Below, one piece after another: positions 1 through 8,092 of a stretch of 8,539 bases of DNA. The notes under the pieces were generated by a model. That model saw only the letters and a program-made list of their open reading frames with translations, had not been told where the DNA came from and did no database searches. The stretch comes from a bacterium (lineage in GTDB: Bacteria; Actinomycetota; Acidimicrobiia; Acidimicrobiales; Bin134), in assembly GCA_028820035.1 (NCBI GenBank), contig JAPPKI010000516.1:1-8539 (forward strand). Direction: 5' to 3'. The position numbers and the translations under genes were made by a program. Position 1 is the stretch's first letter. Each line of letters opens with the position of its first letter.

Positions 1-2
1 GC

Positions 3-185
3 GAAGAGCTGGCGGCTGTTGCCGGTGAGGTGCGGGAGGCTTTGGCCGACTTGGTGGCGGCTGTGGGCTACCACCCCGCCGCCGCGTACATCGGGCTTAG
101 CGTAGGCTCAATGCAGCGCTGGGTGGTCAGGGTGCCGGTGACGGCGACGCTTGACACCGCCCGCAGCCGCCGCTCCCAAGTCTGA
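3..185 (+). CDS. 3' end of an unidentified gene, possible helix-turn-helix segment
   Basis: An open frame enters from the left edge and ends at TGA 183-185, giving 60 visible residues. It is rich in Ala, Val and Arg with GC-rich codons like its neighbours, which favours a real gene end over chance. Fragment residues 22-43 (around HPAAAYIGLSVGSMQRWVVR) read like a helix-turn-helix: a short helix, a Gly turn, then a helix with Gln-Arg-Trp. A DNA-binding protein is therefore possible, but this is only a resemblance. The tail (DTARSRRSQV) is basic and probably unstructured. The start and most of the protein lie outside the window. I do not recognise the family. It lies 69 bp upstream of the SnoaL-like gene on the same strand, and a promoter-like element separates the two, so co-transcription is uncertain. 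Confidence 0.45.
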   Translation, partial: EELAAVAGEVREALADLVAAVGYHPAAAYIGLSVGSMQRWVVRVPVTATLDTARSRRSQV

Positions 186-242
186 GCGCAGCCCGCTCCC
201 GGCCTCATGCGCTCGCCTGCATTGTGGCTGTTGGGTGTGGTT

Positions 243-248
243 TAAGCT
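243..248 (+). promoter_or_regulatory. Possible -10 element of a leaderless promoter for the SnoaL-like gene
   Basis: TAAGCT matches the actinobacterial -10 pattern TANNNT and lies 6 nt before ATG 255, so transcription would begin at or next to the start codon. No convincing Shine-Dalgarno sequence precedes this ATG, which fits a leaderless message. A weak -35-like TTGTGG lies at 222-227, with 15-bp spacing, shorter than ideal. This is inferred from pattern only. Confidence 0.3.
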
Positions 249-254
249 CGGGGC

Positions 255-644
255 ATGAGTGATGATGCTGCTATCAGGAATATTGTTGCCCGGTTGGCGA
301 TGCTGTCGGACGGAGGGGATTTGGAGGAGTACGTGGACTTGTTCACGGACGACGCTCGGTGGGACATGCCGGGTGGGGCGTTACAGGGGCGGGACAATCT
401 TCTGGCCGGGGCCATAGAGCGTCGAGAGACGGGCACGGTAGGGCCGGGCAGCAATACGCGACATGTGATTGCCACCCAGTCGGTGGAGGTGGATGGCGAC
501 GAGGCCGTGTCTGACGCCTACTTTCAGTTCTGGGTACACACCGCCACAGAGCCCTCGGTTGCGCTGTTCGGGACATACCGGGATCGGCTGGTGCGTACCG
601 GCGACGGGTGGAAACTGGCCCACCGGGTCATTTCGTTCGGGTAG
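255..644 (+). CDS. SnoaL/NTF2-like small protein
   Basis: The 129-residue product has the size and residue pattern of the SnoaL-like part of the NTF2 superfamily, a cone-shaped alpha+beta fold used by small isomerases, cyclases, dehydratases and ring-hydroxylating dioxygenase beta subunits. Visible hallmarks are the N-terminal helix pair ending in EYVDLFTDDARWDMPGG (residues 25-41), the RHV segment at 69-71 after a variable loop, alternating strands at 75-95, and the C-terminal GTYRDRLVR...GWKLAHRVI block (106-126). Asp33 and His70 are plausible pocket residues, but an active site cannot be assigned without a structure. There is no signal peptide, so it should be cytoplasmic. It opens a same-strand run with an SDR and a TauD-type oxygenase, which suggests a role in small-molecule turnover. 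Binding without catalysis is also possible. Family assignment is fairly secure; function is unknown. Confidence 0.85.
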   Translation: MSDDAAIRNIVARLAMLSDGGDLEEYVDLFTDDARWDMPGGALQGRDNLLAGAIERRETGTVGPGSNTRHVIATQSVEVDGDEAVSDAYFQFWVHTATEPSVALFGTYRDRLVRTGDGWKLAHRVISFG

Positions 645-655
645 AACAGCACGCC

Positions 656-1444
656 GTGTCGGACACCGAACGAGGGGCTCTCAATGGCCGTGTTGCGGTA
701 GTCACCGGAGGGGGACGGGGGATTGGGCGGGCCATCGCACTGGGAATGGCCCGGGAGGGGGCGACGGTGGTGGTGTCGTCCCGGACCCGACAGCAGCTTG
801 ATTCGGTCGTCGGCGAAATGGCCGGAGTTGGGGCTAAAGGGCTGGCGGTGGTGGCCGATGCCGCCGATGAAGACCAGGCCCGCTCGCCGGTGCGGAAGGC
901 AATGGCCGAGTTCGGGCGCGTCGAGGTGCTGGTGAACAACGTCGGGGGTTCATCGGGGGGAAATCACGACCCCTTTTCGGGAAGTGCCGAGCCGTTCATG
1001 GCCACACTGCGGTTGAACCTCATCTCGGCCTTCTGGACCAGCCAGGAAGCGCTATCCCCAATGCGAGAGCAGGGCTATGGCCGCATCATCAACATCGGCT
1101 CGGGTGCGTCCAAGCGGGCCGCGGCCAGCGTGGGCTACACCGCGGCCAAACACGGTCTGGTGGGCCTGACCAAGCAATTGGCCATGTCGGCGGCGCCCCA
1201 TGGGATCACGGTGAACTGCCTGTGCCCGGGATGGACCAACACAGCACTGGTGGATTTTGAGCGGCTGGCTGCGGCCAAGGGCATCAGCACGGCCGAGGCC
1301 GAGGCCGATGCCCATGCCGACAGCGCCCAGCGCCGAATTCTGGAACCTGAGGAGCTGGCTCCGGTGGCGGTGTTGTTGGCCTCGGAGGCGGGCGCCGGCA
1401 TAACCGGACAAGTGATCAGTGTTGACGGGGGTTATCGCCTCTGA
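656..1444 (+). CDS. Short-chain dehydrogenase/reductase (SDR), FabG-like
   Basis: The 262-residue product is a classical SDR, a cytoplasmic NAD(P)-dependent alcohol/ketone oxidoreductase. It carries the cofactor-binding TGGGRGIG (17-24), the NNVGG motif (94-98; NNAG in most members), Asn121, a probable catalytic Ser149, and Tyr161 and Lys165 of the YxxxK motif, followed by the PGW segment (191-193) and the usual C-terminal ITGQVISVDGG (249-259). An in-frame upstream start at 608 would overlap the SnoaL-like gene and add 16 residues of unlikely sequence. GTG 656, 11 bp after the previous stop, gives a normal SDR N-terminus, so I chose it although its Shine-Dalgarno is poor. Translational coupling to the upstream gene is plausible. 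The substrate is unknown. FabG-like similarity does not imply fatty-acid synthesis here, because the neighbours point to catabolism or specialised metabolism. Confidence 0.9.
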   Translation: MSDTERGALNGRVAVVTGGGRGIGRAIALGMAREGATVVVSSRTRQQLDSVVGEMAGVGAKGLAVVADAADEDQARSPVRKAMAEFGRVEVLVNNVGGSSGGNHDPFSGSAEPFMATLRLNLISAFWTSQEALSPMREQGYGRIINIGSGASKRAAASVGYTAAKHGLVGLTKQLAMSAAPHGITVNCLCPGWTNTALVDFERLAAAKGISTAEAEADAHADSAQRRILEPEELAPVAVLLASEAGAGITGQVISVDGGYRL

Positions 1445-1466
1445 ATTCCCGGTACTATCGGCCCCC

Positions 1467-1474
1467 AGAAGGAG
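1467..1474 (+). promoter_or_regulatory. Strong ribosome binding site of the TauD-type gene
   Basis: AGAAGGAG lies 6 nt before ATG 1481. It is the best Shine-Dalgarno sequence of the first operon and fixes the dioxygenase start. The other genes of that run have weak sites, so the dioxygenase may be made in excess of its neighbours. Confidence 0.8.
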
Positions 1475-1480
1475 AATCGC

Positions 1481-2323
1481 ATGGCACTGACCGCGGTGGA
1501 GGAAGGCTTGAGGGTTACCCCGATCACTGGCGTGGTGGGGGCCTATGTCGAGGGCGTCGACCTGACCGAGTGGCTCTACGACCCAGCGGGACAGGCGAAG
1601 CTTAAGGATCTGCTCTTCACCTACGGGGTTGTCGCCATCAGGGACCAAGACCTCACACCGGTCCAGCACAAGGCTGTCGGCGAGATCTTTGGGCCGCTTC
1701 ACACCCACCCATTCGCGGTGAACATGCCCGAGCATCCCGAGATTCTCATCCTGGATACCACAGAGATGAACAAGGTGCTCAAGTGGCATGCCGATGTGAC
1801 CTTCGAAGTCGCTCCTCCGCTGGCGTCGTTCCTGTATGCCTTCGAAGTTCCCCCCGTGGGGGGCGACACCCTCTTCACCCACGCCCAGGCCGCATACGAG
1901 GGGCTGTCGCCAGAGTGGCAGCAGCGCTTAGAGGGGCTGCGGGCCGTCCACTCCAGCACCGCTACCTTCGGGCCGAAAGGCACCTACAAGCGTGACTGGG
2001 ACAAACCCCGCCATGAGCACCCCGATGTGGAGAACAGCCACCCGGTGATCCACACCCACCCCCACAACGGCCGGCGGGGGCTCTACGTGAACTCGCAGTT
2101 CACCGTGGCCATTGAGGGCATGGATCCGGCGGAGAGCCGCTGGCTGCTGGAGTTCCTGTGGGATCACATCGCCCATGTCCGGTTCCAATGCCGAGTGCAG
2201 TGGGAACCGGGCACCCTCACCATCTGGGACAACCGAGCGGTGCAGCACTCCGCCGTTCCCGATTGGACCGAAGGGCGCCGCTACATGCACCGGGTCACCG
2301 TGCACGGTCCTGCTATCGAGTAA
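1481..2323 (+). CDS. TauD/TfdA family Fe(II)/2-oxoglutarate-dependent dioxygenase
   Basis: The 280-residue product matches the TauD/TfdA family in length and motif order. These soluble enzymes couple oxidative decarboxylation of 2-oxoglutarate to hydroxylation of a substrate such as taurine, an alkyl sulfate or a phenoxyacetate. Iron ligands are visible as the HxD motif His103-Asp105 (in WHADVTF) and distal His256 (in WDNRAVQH). Arg267 and Arg271 (in GRRYMHRVTV) correspond to the family's 2-oxoglutarate-binding arginines. The PVGGDTLF block at 125-132 is also typical. The full catalytic set is present, so the enzyme should be active. Its start is fixed by a strong Shine-Dalgarno. It lies 36 bp after the SDR and 11 bp before mazG. 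No sulfonate or sulfate-ester transporter is visible nearby, so taurine or alkyl-sulfate use is unproven and the substrate remains open. Confidence 0.92.
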   Translation: MALTAVEEGLRVTPITGVVGAYVEGVDLTEWLYDPAGQAKLKDLLFTYGVVAIRDQDLTPVQHKAVGEIFGPLHTHPFAVNMPEHPEILILDTTEMNKVLKWHADVTFEVAPPLASFLYAFEVPPVGGDTLFTHAQAAYEGLSPEWQQRLEGLRAVHSSTATFGPKGTYKRDWDKPRHEHPDVENSHPVIHTHPHNGRRGLYVNSQFTVAIEGMDPAESRWLLEFLWDHIAHVRFQCRVQWEPGTLTIWDNRAVQHSAVPDWTEGRRYMHRVTVHGPAIE

Positions 2324-2334
2324 ACAGAGCCGCA

Positions 2335-4861
<2,527 letters not shown>

Positions 4862-4867
4862 GCCCAA

Positions 4868-4873
4868 ACGCTA
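4868..4873 (-). promoter_or_regulatory. Possible -10 element of a leaderless lysC promoter
   Basis: On the minus strand TAGCGT matches TANNNT and lies 6 nt before GTG 4861, the same geometry as the element before the SnoaL-like gene. The region between shows no Shine-Dalgarno sequence. No convincing -35 hexamer is visible at normal spacing. Pattern-based inference only. Confidence 0.3.
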
Positions 4874-4879
4874 CCGGCC

Positions 4880-4959
4880 GCTCATGGGCACTTTTGTGGT
4901 TGTTATCCGAGATTCTTGCGCTGATAGGCACTTCGGTAATTGCCATCGTAGATTTCAGG
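4880..4959. repeat. Imperfect 40-bp tandem repeat in the lysC/cyclophilin divergent promoter region
   Basis: Units 4880-4919 and 4920-4959 align without gaps over 40 bp with 26 identical positions (65%). The best-conserved blocks are GCTnATnGGCACTT at the unit start, TTGnnATC in the middle and AGATT near the end. The pair fills most of the space between the divergent starts at 4861 and 4962. The second unit contains TAGATT, a -10-like motif for the downstream gene. It may be an old duplication or a pair of binding sites for a regulator. It could also be a chance similarity, though an ungapped match over a full period makes that less likely. Confidence 0.45.
4949..4954 (+). promoter_or_regulatory. 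Possible -10 element for the tandem cyclophilin gene
   Basis: TAGATT fits TANNNT and lies 7 nt before ATG 4962, compatible with a leaderless or nearly leaderless message. Only a weak AGG lies before the ATG as an alternative ribosome binding signal. No clear -35 was found. Confidence 0.27.
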
Positions 4960-4961
4960 CG

Positions 4962-6455
4962 ATGGCCACCGACAAAAGACAGCGTCAGCGGGCGCACCGA
5001 CAGGTTGCGCAGCAACGGGCCAGGGTGACCGAGAGCCGCGGCCGAATCCGCTCTAGGGGCGTGCGGGTCGCCCTGATCGCTGCGGTGATCGTGGTGGCGG
5101 TGGTGATCGTGTGGTGGTACTCGACAAGAGACGGCGGCAGCGACGACACCAGCGGGGACGCCGCCATCGGCGAGACGGCCCAGAGCGATGGCCCCGACGC
5201 CGCACCGGGCACCGGCGGGTTTCCCGACCTACCCCCGCCCCCGGGCCCCGGAGGCGAGCTGACCGGGGAAGTCACTCCCTGCCCCGATCCGGCGGGCCCG
5301 GCATTCCGAGTGACCTCCTTTGAGTCGGCTCCGGCTCAATGCCTCGATCCCGAGCTTGGCTACACCGCGGTGTTCGACACAAACCTGGGACAGATCAGGG
5401 TGGCTCTCGACCAGGAGGCCAATCCCGAGGCGGTGAACGCATTCGTAGCGTTGGCCGGATACGGCTACTACGACGGAACAGCCGTGTTCTATACCGACCC
5501 CACCGGCGGCTACATCCAGGGTGGGTCGCCCCACACCAACGACGCCGACGATCCCGGGCCGGGGTTCACAGTGGCTGCGGACGAGGCCGAAGAGTTTCGA
5601 CAAGGTCAGTTGCTGTGGTCGGCTGAGGGAGATACGACCGGACAGTTCCTCCTGTTGGCCTACGACGAGTTCCTGCCGTCCCAGCCGGTGTCGGGGCTCA
5701 CGAGCCTGGGCCAGATTTCCGACGGCAGCTTGTCGGTGGTCCTCGATGCCCTCGTCCTTCACGTTGACGACCCGGACACCGCCTTCGGAGGGCGACCGTC
5801 CGAGGCGGTCATCGTCAACTCCATTGCCGTACAATCCACCGACCCAACTCCTGAAGGGAGCATTGATTTGAGCGGATGTCCTCCAGCAGACGGATCAGGA
5901 CCACAGGTCCTCGATTTCGACGGCCCCCAGCCCATGTGTTTGGACGCTTCCAAGCAGTACACCGCGGTGTTCGACACCACCGCGGGAGAGATGCGGATCG
6001 AGCTCGACGTGGCCAACACGCCGATCACAGCCAACAACTTCGCGGTGTTGGCTCGGTACCACTACTACGACAACACGCTGTTGTTCCGCACCGATCCGGG
6101 TATCGGCATCATCCAGGGTGGGGCGCCGCACACCAACTCCCCGTCTGATCCCGGTCCGGGCTACACCATCCCCGACGAGGGATCGGGGTTCACCTACGAG
6201 CCGGGTCAGATCGTGATGGCTCGCACGGCGGCGCCCAACAGTGCCAGCGCCCAGTTCTTCTTCGCGGTGAACGAAAACACTGCCCTGCTCAACAACCAGG
6301 GCACCTACGTGGTGTTCGGCCAAATGGACGATGCGAGTTTGGGGGTGGCCGAGGCCATTTTGGCCAGCCACGTCGACCAGCCCAACAACCCGCTGGGCGG
6401 TGGGCCTGAGCCGCAGGTGATCGTCAGCTCGGTCACCATCGAAGAATCCGGCTAG
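4962..6455 (+). CDS. Membrane-anchored tandem cyclophilin-type peptidyl-prolyl isomerase, first domain degenerate
   Basis: The 497-residue protein has a basic N-terminus (1-33), one transmembrane segment (about 34-53), an acidic, Gly/Pro-rich linker (56-105) and two cyclophilin modules (about 107-291 and 306-494). The likely topology is N-in with both modules outside, without a lipobox. Cyclophilins catalyse cis-trans isomerisation of Xaa-Pro bonds. The second module keeps key features: Arg376 in the position of the catalytic Arg of the FHR motif, IIQGG (383-387), VMA (418-420), AQFFFAV (430-436) and TYVVFGQ (448-454). The first keeps YIQGG (184-188) and GQF (227-229) but has Tyr177 in place of Arg and LW in place of MA, so it is probably not catalytic. 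Each module starts with a Cys pair 20 residues apart (107/127, 306/326). ATG 4962 was chosen over an in-frame ATG at 4884, whose extra 26 residues do not resemble the family and lie in the promoter region. Confidence 0.9.
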   Translation: MATDKRQRQRAHRQVAQQRARVTESRGRIRSRGVRVALIAAVIVVAVVIVWWYSTRDGGSDDTSGDAAIGETAQSDGPDAAPGTGGFPDLPPPPGPGGELTGEVTPCPDPAGPAFRVTSFESAPAQCLDPELGYTAVFDTNLGQIRVALDQEANPEAVNAFVALAGYGYYDGTAVFYTDPTGGYIQGGSPHTNDADDPGPGFTVAADEAEEFRQGQLLWSAEGDTTGQFLLLAYDEFLPSQPVSGLTSLGQISDGSLSVVLDALVLHVDDPDTAFGGRPSEAVIVNSIAVQSTDPTPEGSIDLSGCPPADGSGPQVLDFDGPQPMCLDASKQYTAVFDTTAGEMRIELDVANTPITANNFAVLARYHYYDNTLLFRTDPGIGIIQGGAPHTNSPSDPGPGYTIPDEGSGFTYEPGQIVMARTAAPNSASAQFFFAVNENTALLNNQGTYVVFGQMDDASLGVAEAILASHVDQPNNPLGGGPEPQVIVSSVTIEESG

Positions 6456-6457
6456 TC

Positions 6458-6488
6458 CTCTAACCCCCGCGCTCTGGGTGGGGCAGAG
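6458..6488 (+). promoter_or_regulatory. Weak inverted repeat between the cyclophilin gene and aat
   Basis: CTCT (6458-6461) can pair with AGAG (6485-6488), and CCCC (6464-6467) with GGGG (6480-6483), leaving a small internal bulge and a 12-nt loop. The right arm includes the G-rich stretch that is the only ribosome-binding candidate for aat, so folding could reduce aat translation. No T-run follows, so it is not a normal intrinsic terminator. It could be chance in GC-rich DNA. Confidence 0.2.
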
Positions 6489-6489
6489 T

Positions 6490-7164
6490 ATGGGGGTGAG
6501 GCTTGTCCCCGAGCCCAGCCAGTGGGAGTTTCCTCCTGCGGAGACGGCCGATGAGCATGGCTTGGTGGCAGTGGGGGCGGATTTGGCCCCGGGCACGCTG
6601 CTGGCGGCCTACCGATCCGGTTTGTTTCCGATGCCATTGGGACGAACCGACAAGCTGGGATGGTGGTCGCCCGACCCTCGGGGAGTGATCCCGCTCGATG
6701 ATCTCCGGGTGACCCGCTCGCTGCGCCGGTCGCTGAGGCGATATCGAATAACGGTTGACATTGCCTTTGCCGATGTCGTCGATGCCTGCCGAGCGATTGA
6801 GCGTCCTCATGGTTGGATCTCGCCAGACGTCCGAGATGCCTACGTTGGGTTGCACCGTATGGGCTGGGCCCACAGCGTGGAGGCGTGGTCGGAAGAGGGA
6901 GAGCTGGTGGGCGGGTTGTACGGGGTGTCGATCGGCGGGCTGTTCGCGGGAGAGTCGATGTTTCATGTTGATCGCGATGCGTCGAAGGTGGCGCTGGTGG
7001 CGCTGGTGGGGAGGTTGAACCACGGTGGCGTAGCCAGGCTGTTGGATGTGCAGTGGGCGACGGAGCACCTGCGGAGCTTGGGGGCGGTGGAGATTCCTCG
7101 AAGTGAGTACTTGGCGCGTTTGAAGACAGCGGTCAAGCAGCCTTCAGCGCCTTGGTCTGATTAG
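6490..7164 (+). CDS. aat: Leucyl/phenylalanyl-tRNA-protein transferase
   Basis: The 224-residue cytoplasmic enzyme moves Leu or Phe from aminoacyl-tRNA to proteins with N-terminal Lys or Arg, marking them for the ClpS/Clp protease branch of the N-degron pathway. Family blocks appear in order: GLVAVGADL (24-32), YRSGLFPMP (41-49), WWSPDPRGVIPLD (58-70), the RSLRRSLRR region (76-84), HGWI (107-110), AHSVEAW (127-133), GLYGVSIGGLFAGESMF (142-158) with Glu155, ASKVALV (164-170), LLDVQ (184-188) with Asp186 and Gln188, and HLRSLGAVEIPR (193-204). Glu155, Asp186 and Gln188 match catalytic residues known from the E. coli enzyme. ATG 6490 gives a normal N-terminus; GTG 6478 would add four residues. 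It follows the cyclophilin by 34 bp on the same strand. Its last codons and stop lie inside the first unit of a 36-bp tandem duplication. Confidence 0.95.
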   Translation: MGVRLVPEPSQWEFPPAETADEHGLVAVGADLAPGTLLAAYRSGLFPMPLGRTDKLGWWSPDPRGVIPLDDLRVTRSLRRSLRRYRITVDIAFADVVDACRAIERPHGWISPDVRDAYVGLHRMGWAHSVEAWSEEGELVGGLYGVSIGGLFAGESMFHVDRDASKVALVALVGRLNHGGVARLLDVQWATEHLRSLGAVEIPRSEYLARLKTAVKQPSAPWSD

Positions 7165-7220
7165 GGCAAGCGGGTAACTGGGTCGCCTTGGTCTGATTAG
7201 GGCAAGCGGGTAACTGGGTC
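7149..7220. repeat. Exact 36-bp tandem duplication across the stop codons of aat and the MOSC gene
   Basis: Units 7149-7184 and 7185-7220 are identical over all 36 bases. An eight-base start of a third unit (GCCTTGGT) follows at 7221-7228; with the preceding C, the 9-mer CGCCTTGGT occurs three times, at 36-bp spacing. The aat stop (7162-7164) is in unit 1 and the MOSC stop (7197-7199, minus) in unit 2. Perfect identity implies a recent event or strong constraint. Slippage between CGCCTTGGT copies would explain it. Confidence 0.95.
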
Positions 7221-7763
7221 GCCTTGGTGGATGGGGCCGGGGTGGACAACTCGGGCGTTGATGCCGCGGAGGTTGAGGGCGCGGCCGGTGGGGGAGTTGA
7301 CGAAGCGGAGGGCGGCGAGGCCGAACCGGGAGGAGAACTTCTGACAGCCGGTGTGCGGTTCGGCGGTGACCTCGATCACGGCGTCGCCGAGGGCGAGGCG
7401 AGTGCCGGGGGGCAGGGTTTCGGTGCTGATGTCGAAATCGATGTACAGCTGATCGCCGGCGAGGGCCCAGCGTTCCATGGACCCGGCCACCGCGGCGATG
7501 GTCCGGGCGTTCATGATGTTGATCTGGGCGTCGAGGAGGGGTCCGCCGTCGGGCGTTTTCGATGAGCCGCGCTGGGCCCAGGTGTCGCCCACCAAGCCCT
7601 CCTCCAAACTGAGATGGCCGACTTCCAGGACCTCGCGCTCATCCACCGCGGGACGGCGCACAATCAACTCCAGCGTGCCGTGGTCGGATGGCGCTTGGCG
7701 GATGTGGTCGAGGGCGGCTTCCAGTTCCTCGGCAGTGCGGTGGTGGGCCGGGTCGGTGGTCAT
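7197..7763 (-). CDS. MOSC domain-containing protein
   Basis: The 188-residue product is a stand-alone MOSC protein, of the family found at the C-terminus of molybdenum-cofactor sulfurases and in YiiM-like proteins. MOSC domains are thought to bind or transfer the molybdenum cofactor or sulfur through a conserved Cys. Visible features are LELIVRRPAVDEREVLEVGHLSLEEGLVGD (31-60), the family's opening strands; INIMNARTIAAVAG (81-94); LYIDFDISTETLPPGTRLALGDAVIEV (106-132); and HTGCQKFSSRFG (137-148) with the key Cys140. Residues 1-28 are a charged helix. There is no signal peptide. ATG 7763 was chosen because its ATGA overlaps the stop of the upstream small gene, implying translational coupling; an in-frame start at 7814 would lie inside that gene. 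No molybdenum-cofactor genes are visible nearby, so the partner enzyme is unknown. Confidence 0.85.
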   Translation of the reverse strand: MTTDPAHHRTAEELEAALDHIRQAPSDHGTLELIVRRPAVDEREVLEVGHLSLEEGLVGDTWAQRGSSKTPDGGPLLDAQINIMNARTIAAVAGSMERWALAGDQLYIDFDISTETLPPGTRLALGDAVIEVTAEPHTGCQKFSSRFGLAALRFVNSPTGRALNLRGINARVVHPGPIHQGDPVTRLP

Positions 7764-7954
7764 CGCTTCAACGGCTGCCGCTGTTTGCGAGTTGCTGAGG
7801 GGGCGCTCCACCATCGGCCGCTGAACCGCCAGCGGGGTGCGGAAGGAGCCGGAACCTCGACGGCCGCGGGGCGAGGCCAGAGAGCCTCGTAGGTGACCAG
7901 AATGGCAGCCACTTCGGCATCGGTGGGCTGCGGGGTGATCTGGATGGGGCTCAT
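7760..7954 (-). CDS. Putative acyl-CoA carboxylase epsilon subunit
   Basis: This 64-residue product matches the small epsilon subunits found beside beta subunits in actinobacterial acyl-CoA carboxylases, where they bind and stimulate the alpha-beta complex. The pattern is a short strand (IQITP), PTDAEVAAILVTYEALWP (10-27) as the conserved helix, a Pro/Ala linker, then an Arg/Trp-rich end (PRWRFSGRWWS, 40-50). It starts 122 bp after the end of the carboxyltransferase beta gene on the same strand. ATG 7954 is the only plausible start, because a stop lies four codons upstream. No good Shine-Dalgarno is visible. Its TGA (7762-7760) overlaps the ATG of the MOSC gene. Epsilon subunits diverge strongly, so the call rests on position, size and pattern together. 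Confidence 0.7.
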   Translation of the reverse strand: MSPIQITPQPTDAEVAAILVTYEALWPRPAAVEVPAPSAPRWRFSGRWWSAPSATRKQRQPLKR

Positions 7955-7992
7955 GAGGCTGTTCTAGCTGGTCTCTTGGGTAACGCCGGAGT

Positions 7993-8092
7993 GATTTTCA
8001 GCGCTTGCGGACTAGAGCGGGATGATCTCAGCGGAGGATGCGGGGGAACCACCATGGGATTTTCAGCGCTTGCGGACTAGAGCGGGATGATC
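7993..8092. repeat. Exact 35-bp direct repeat, 65 bp apart, copying the 3' end of the carboxylase beta gene
   Basis: Positions 7993-8027 and 8058-8092 are identical, with a 30-bp spacer. On the minus strand the copy at 8058-8092 contains the last 13 bases of sense codons of the carboxyltransferase gene (ending Ile-Pro-Leu), its TAG stop and 19 bases beyond. The other copy repeats all of this in the space before the epsilon gene. The 65-bp offset is not a multiple of three. It looks like a partial gene-end duplication. Neither copy has the hairpin plus T-run of an intrinsic terminator. Confidence 0.9.

Noticed and set aside
1422..1458. Promoter before the TauD-type gene (TTGACG at 1422 and TACTAT at 1453)
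   Set aside because: The hexamers are 25 bp apart, too far for a normal promoter, and TTGACG encodes part of the conserved C-terminal VDGG motif of the SDR.
1052..1882. Long minus-strand open frame (276 codons) antisense to the SDR and TauD-type genes
   Set aside because: It lies opposite two genes with complete family motifs, has no recognisable domain, and long antisense frames are expected in GC-rich DNA.
2158..2334. N-terminal extension of the MazG protein from ATG 2158
   Set aside because: It would overlap the dioxygenase gene by 166 bp and adds sequence unlike any MazG protein. GTG 2335 gives the standard N-terminus.
6464..6489. Rho-independent terminator after the cyclophilin gene
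   Set aside because: The stem is short and interrupted and no T-run follows; the right arm merges into the aat start region. Kept only as a weak regulatory inverted repeat.
5229..6596. Minus-strand open frames opposite the tandem cyclophilin (5229-5834 and 5895-6596)
   Set aside because: They resemble each other only because the sense gene is an internal duplication. Their composition (His, Val, Gly, Arg) is typical of reverse-frame shadows and they show no domain.
7149..7228. CRISPR-like repeat
   Set aside because: The 36-bp length is CRISPR-like, but the units abut with no spacers, there are only two, and they encode gene ends.
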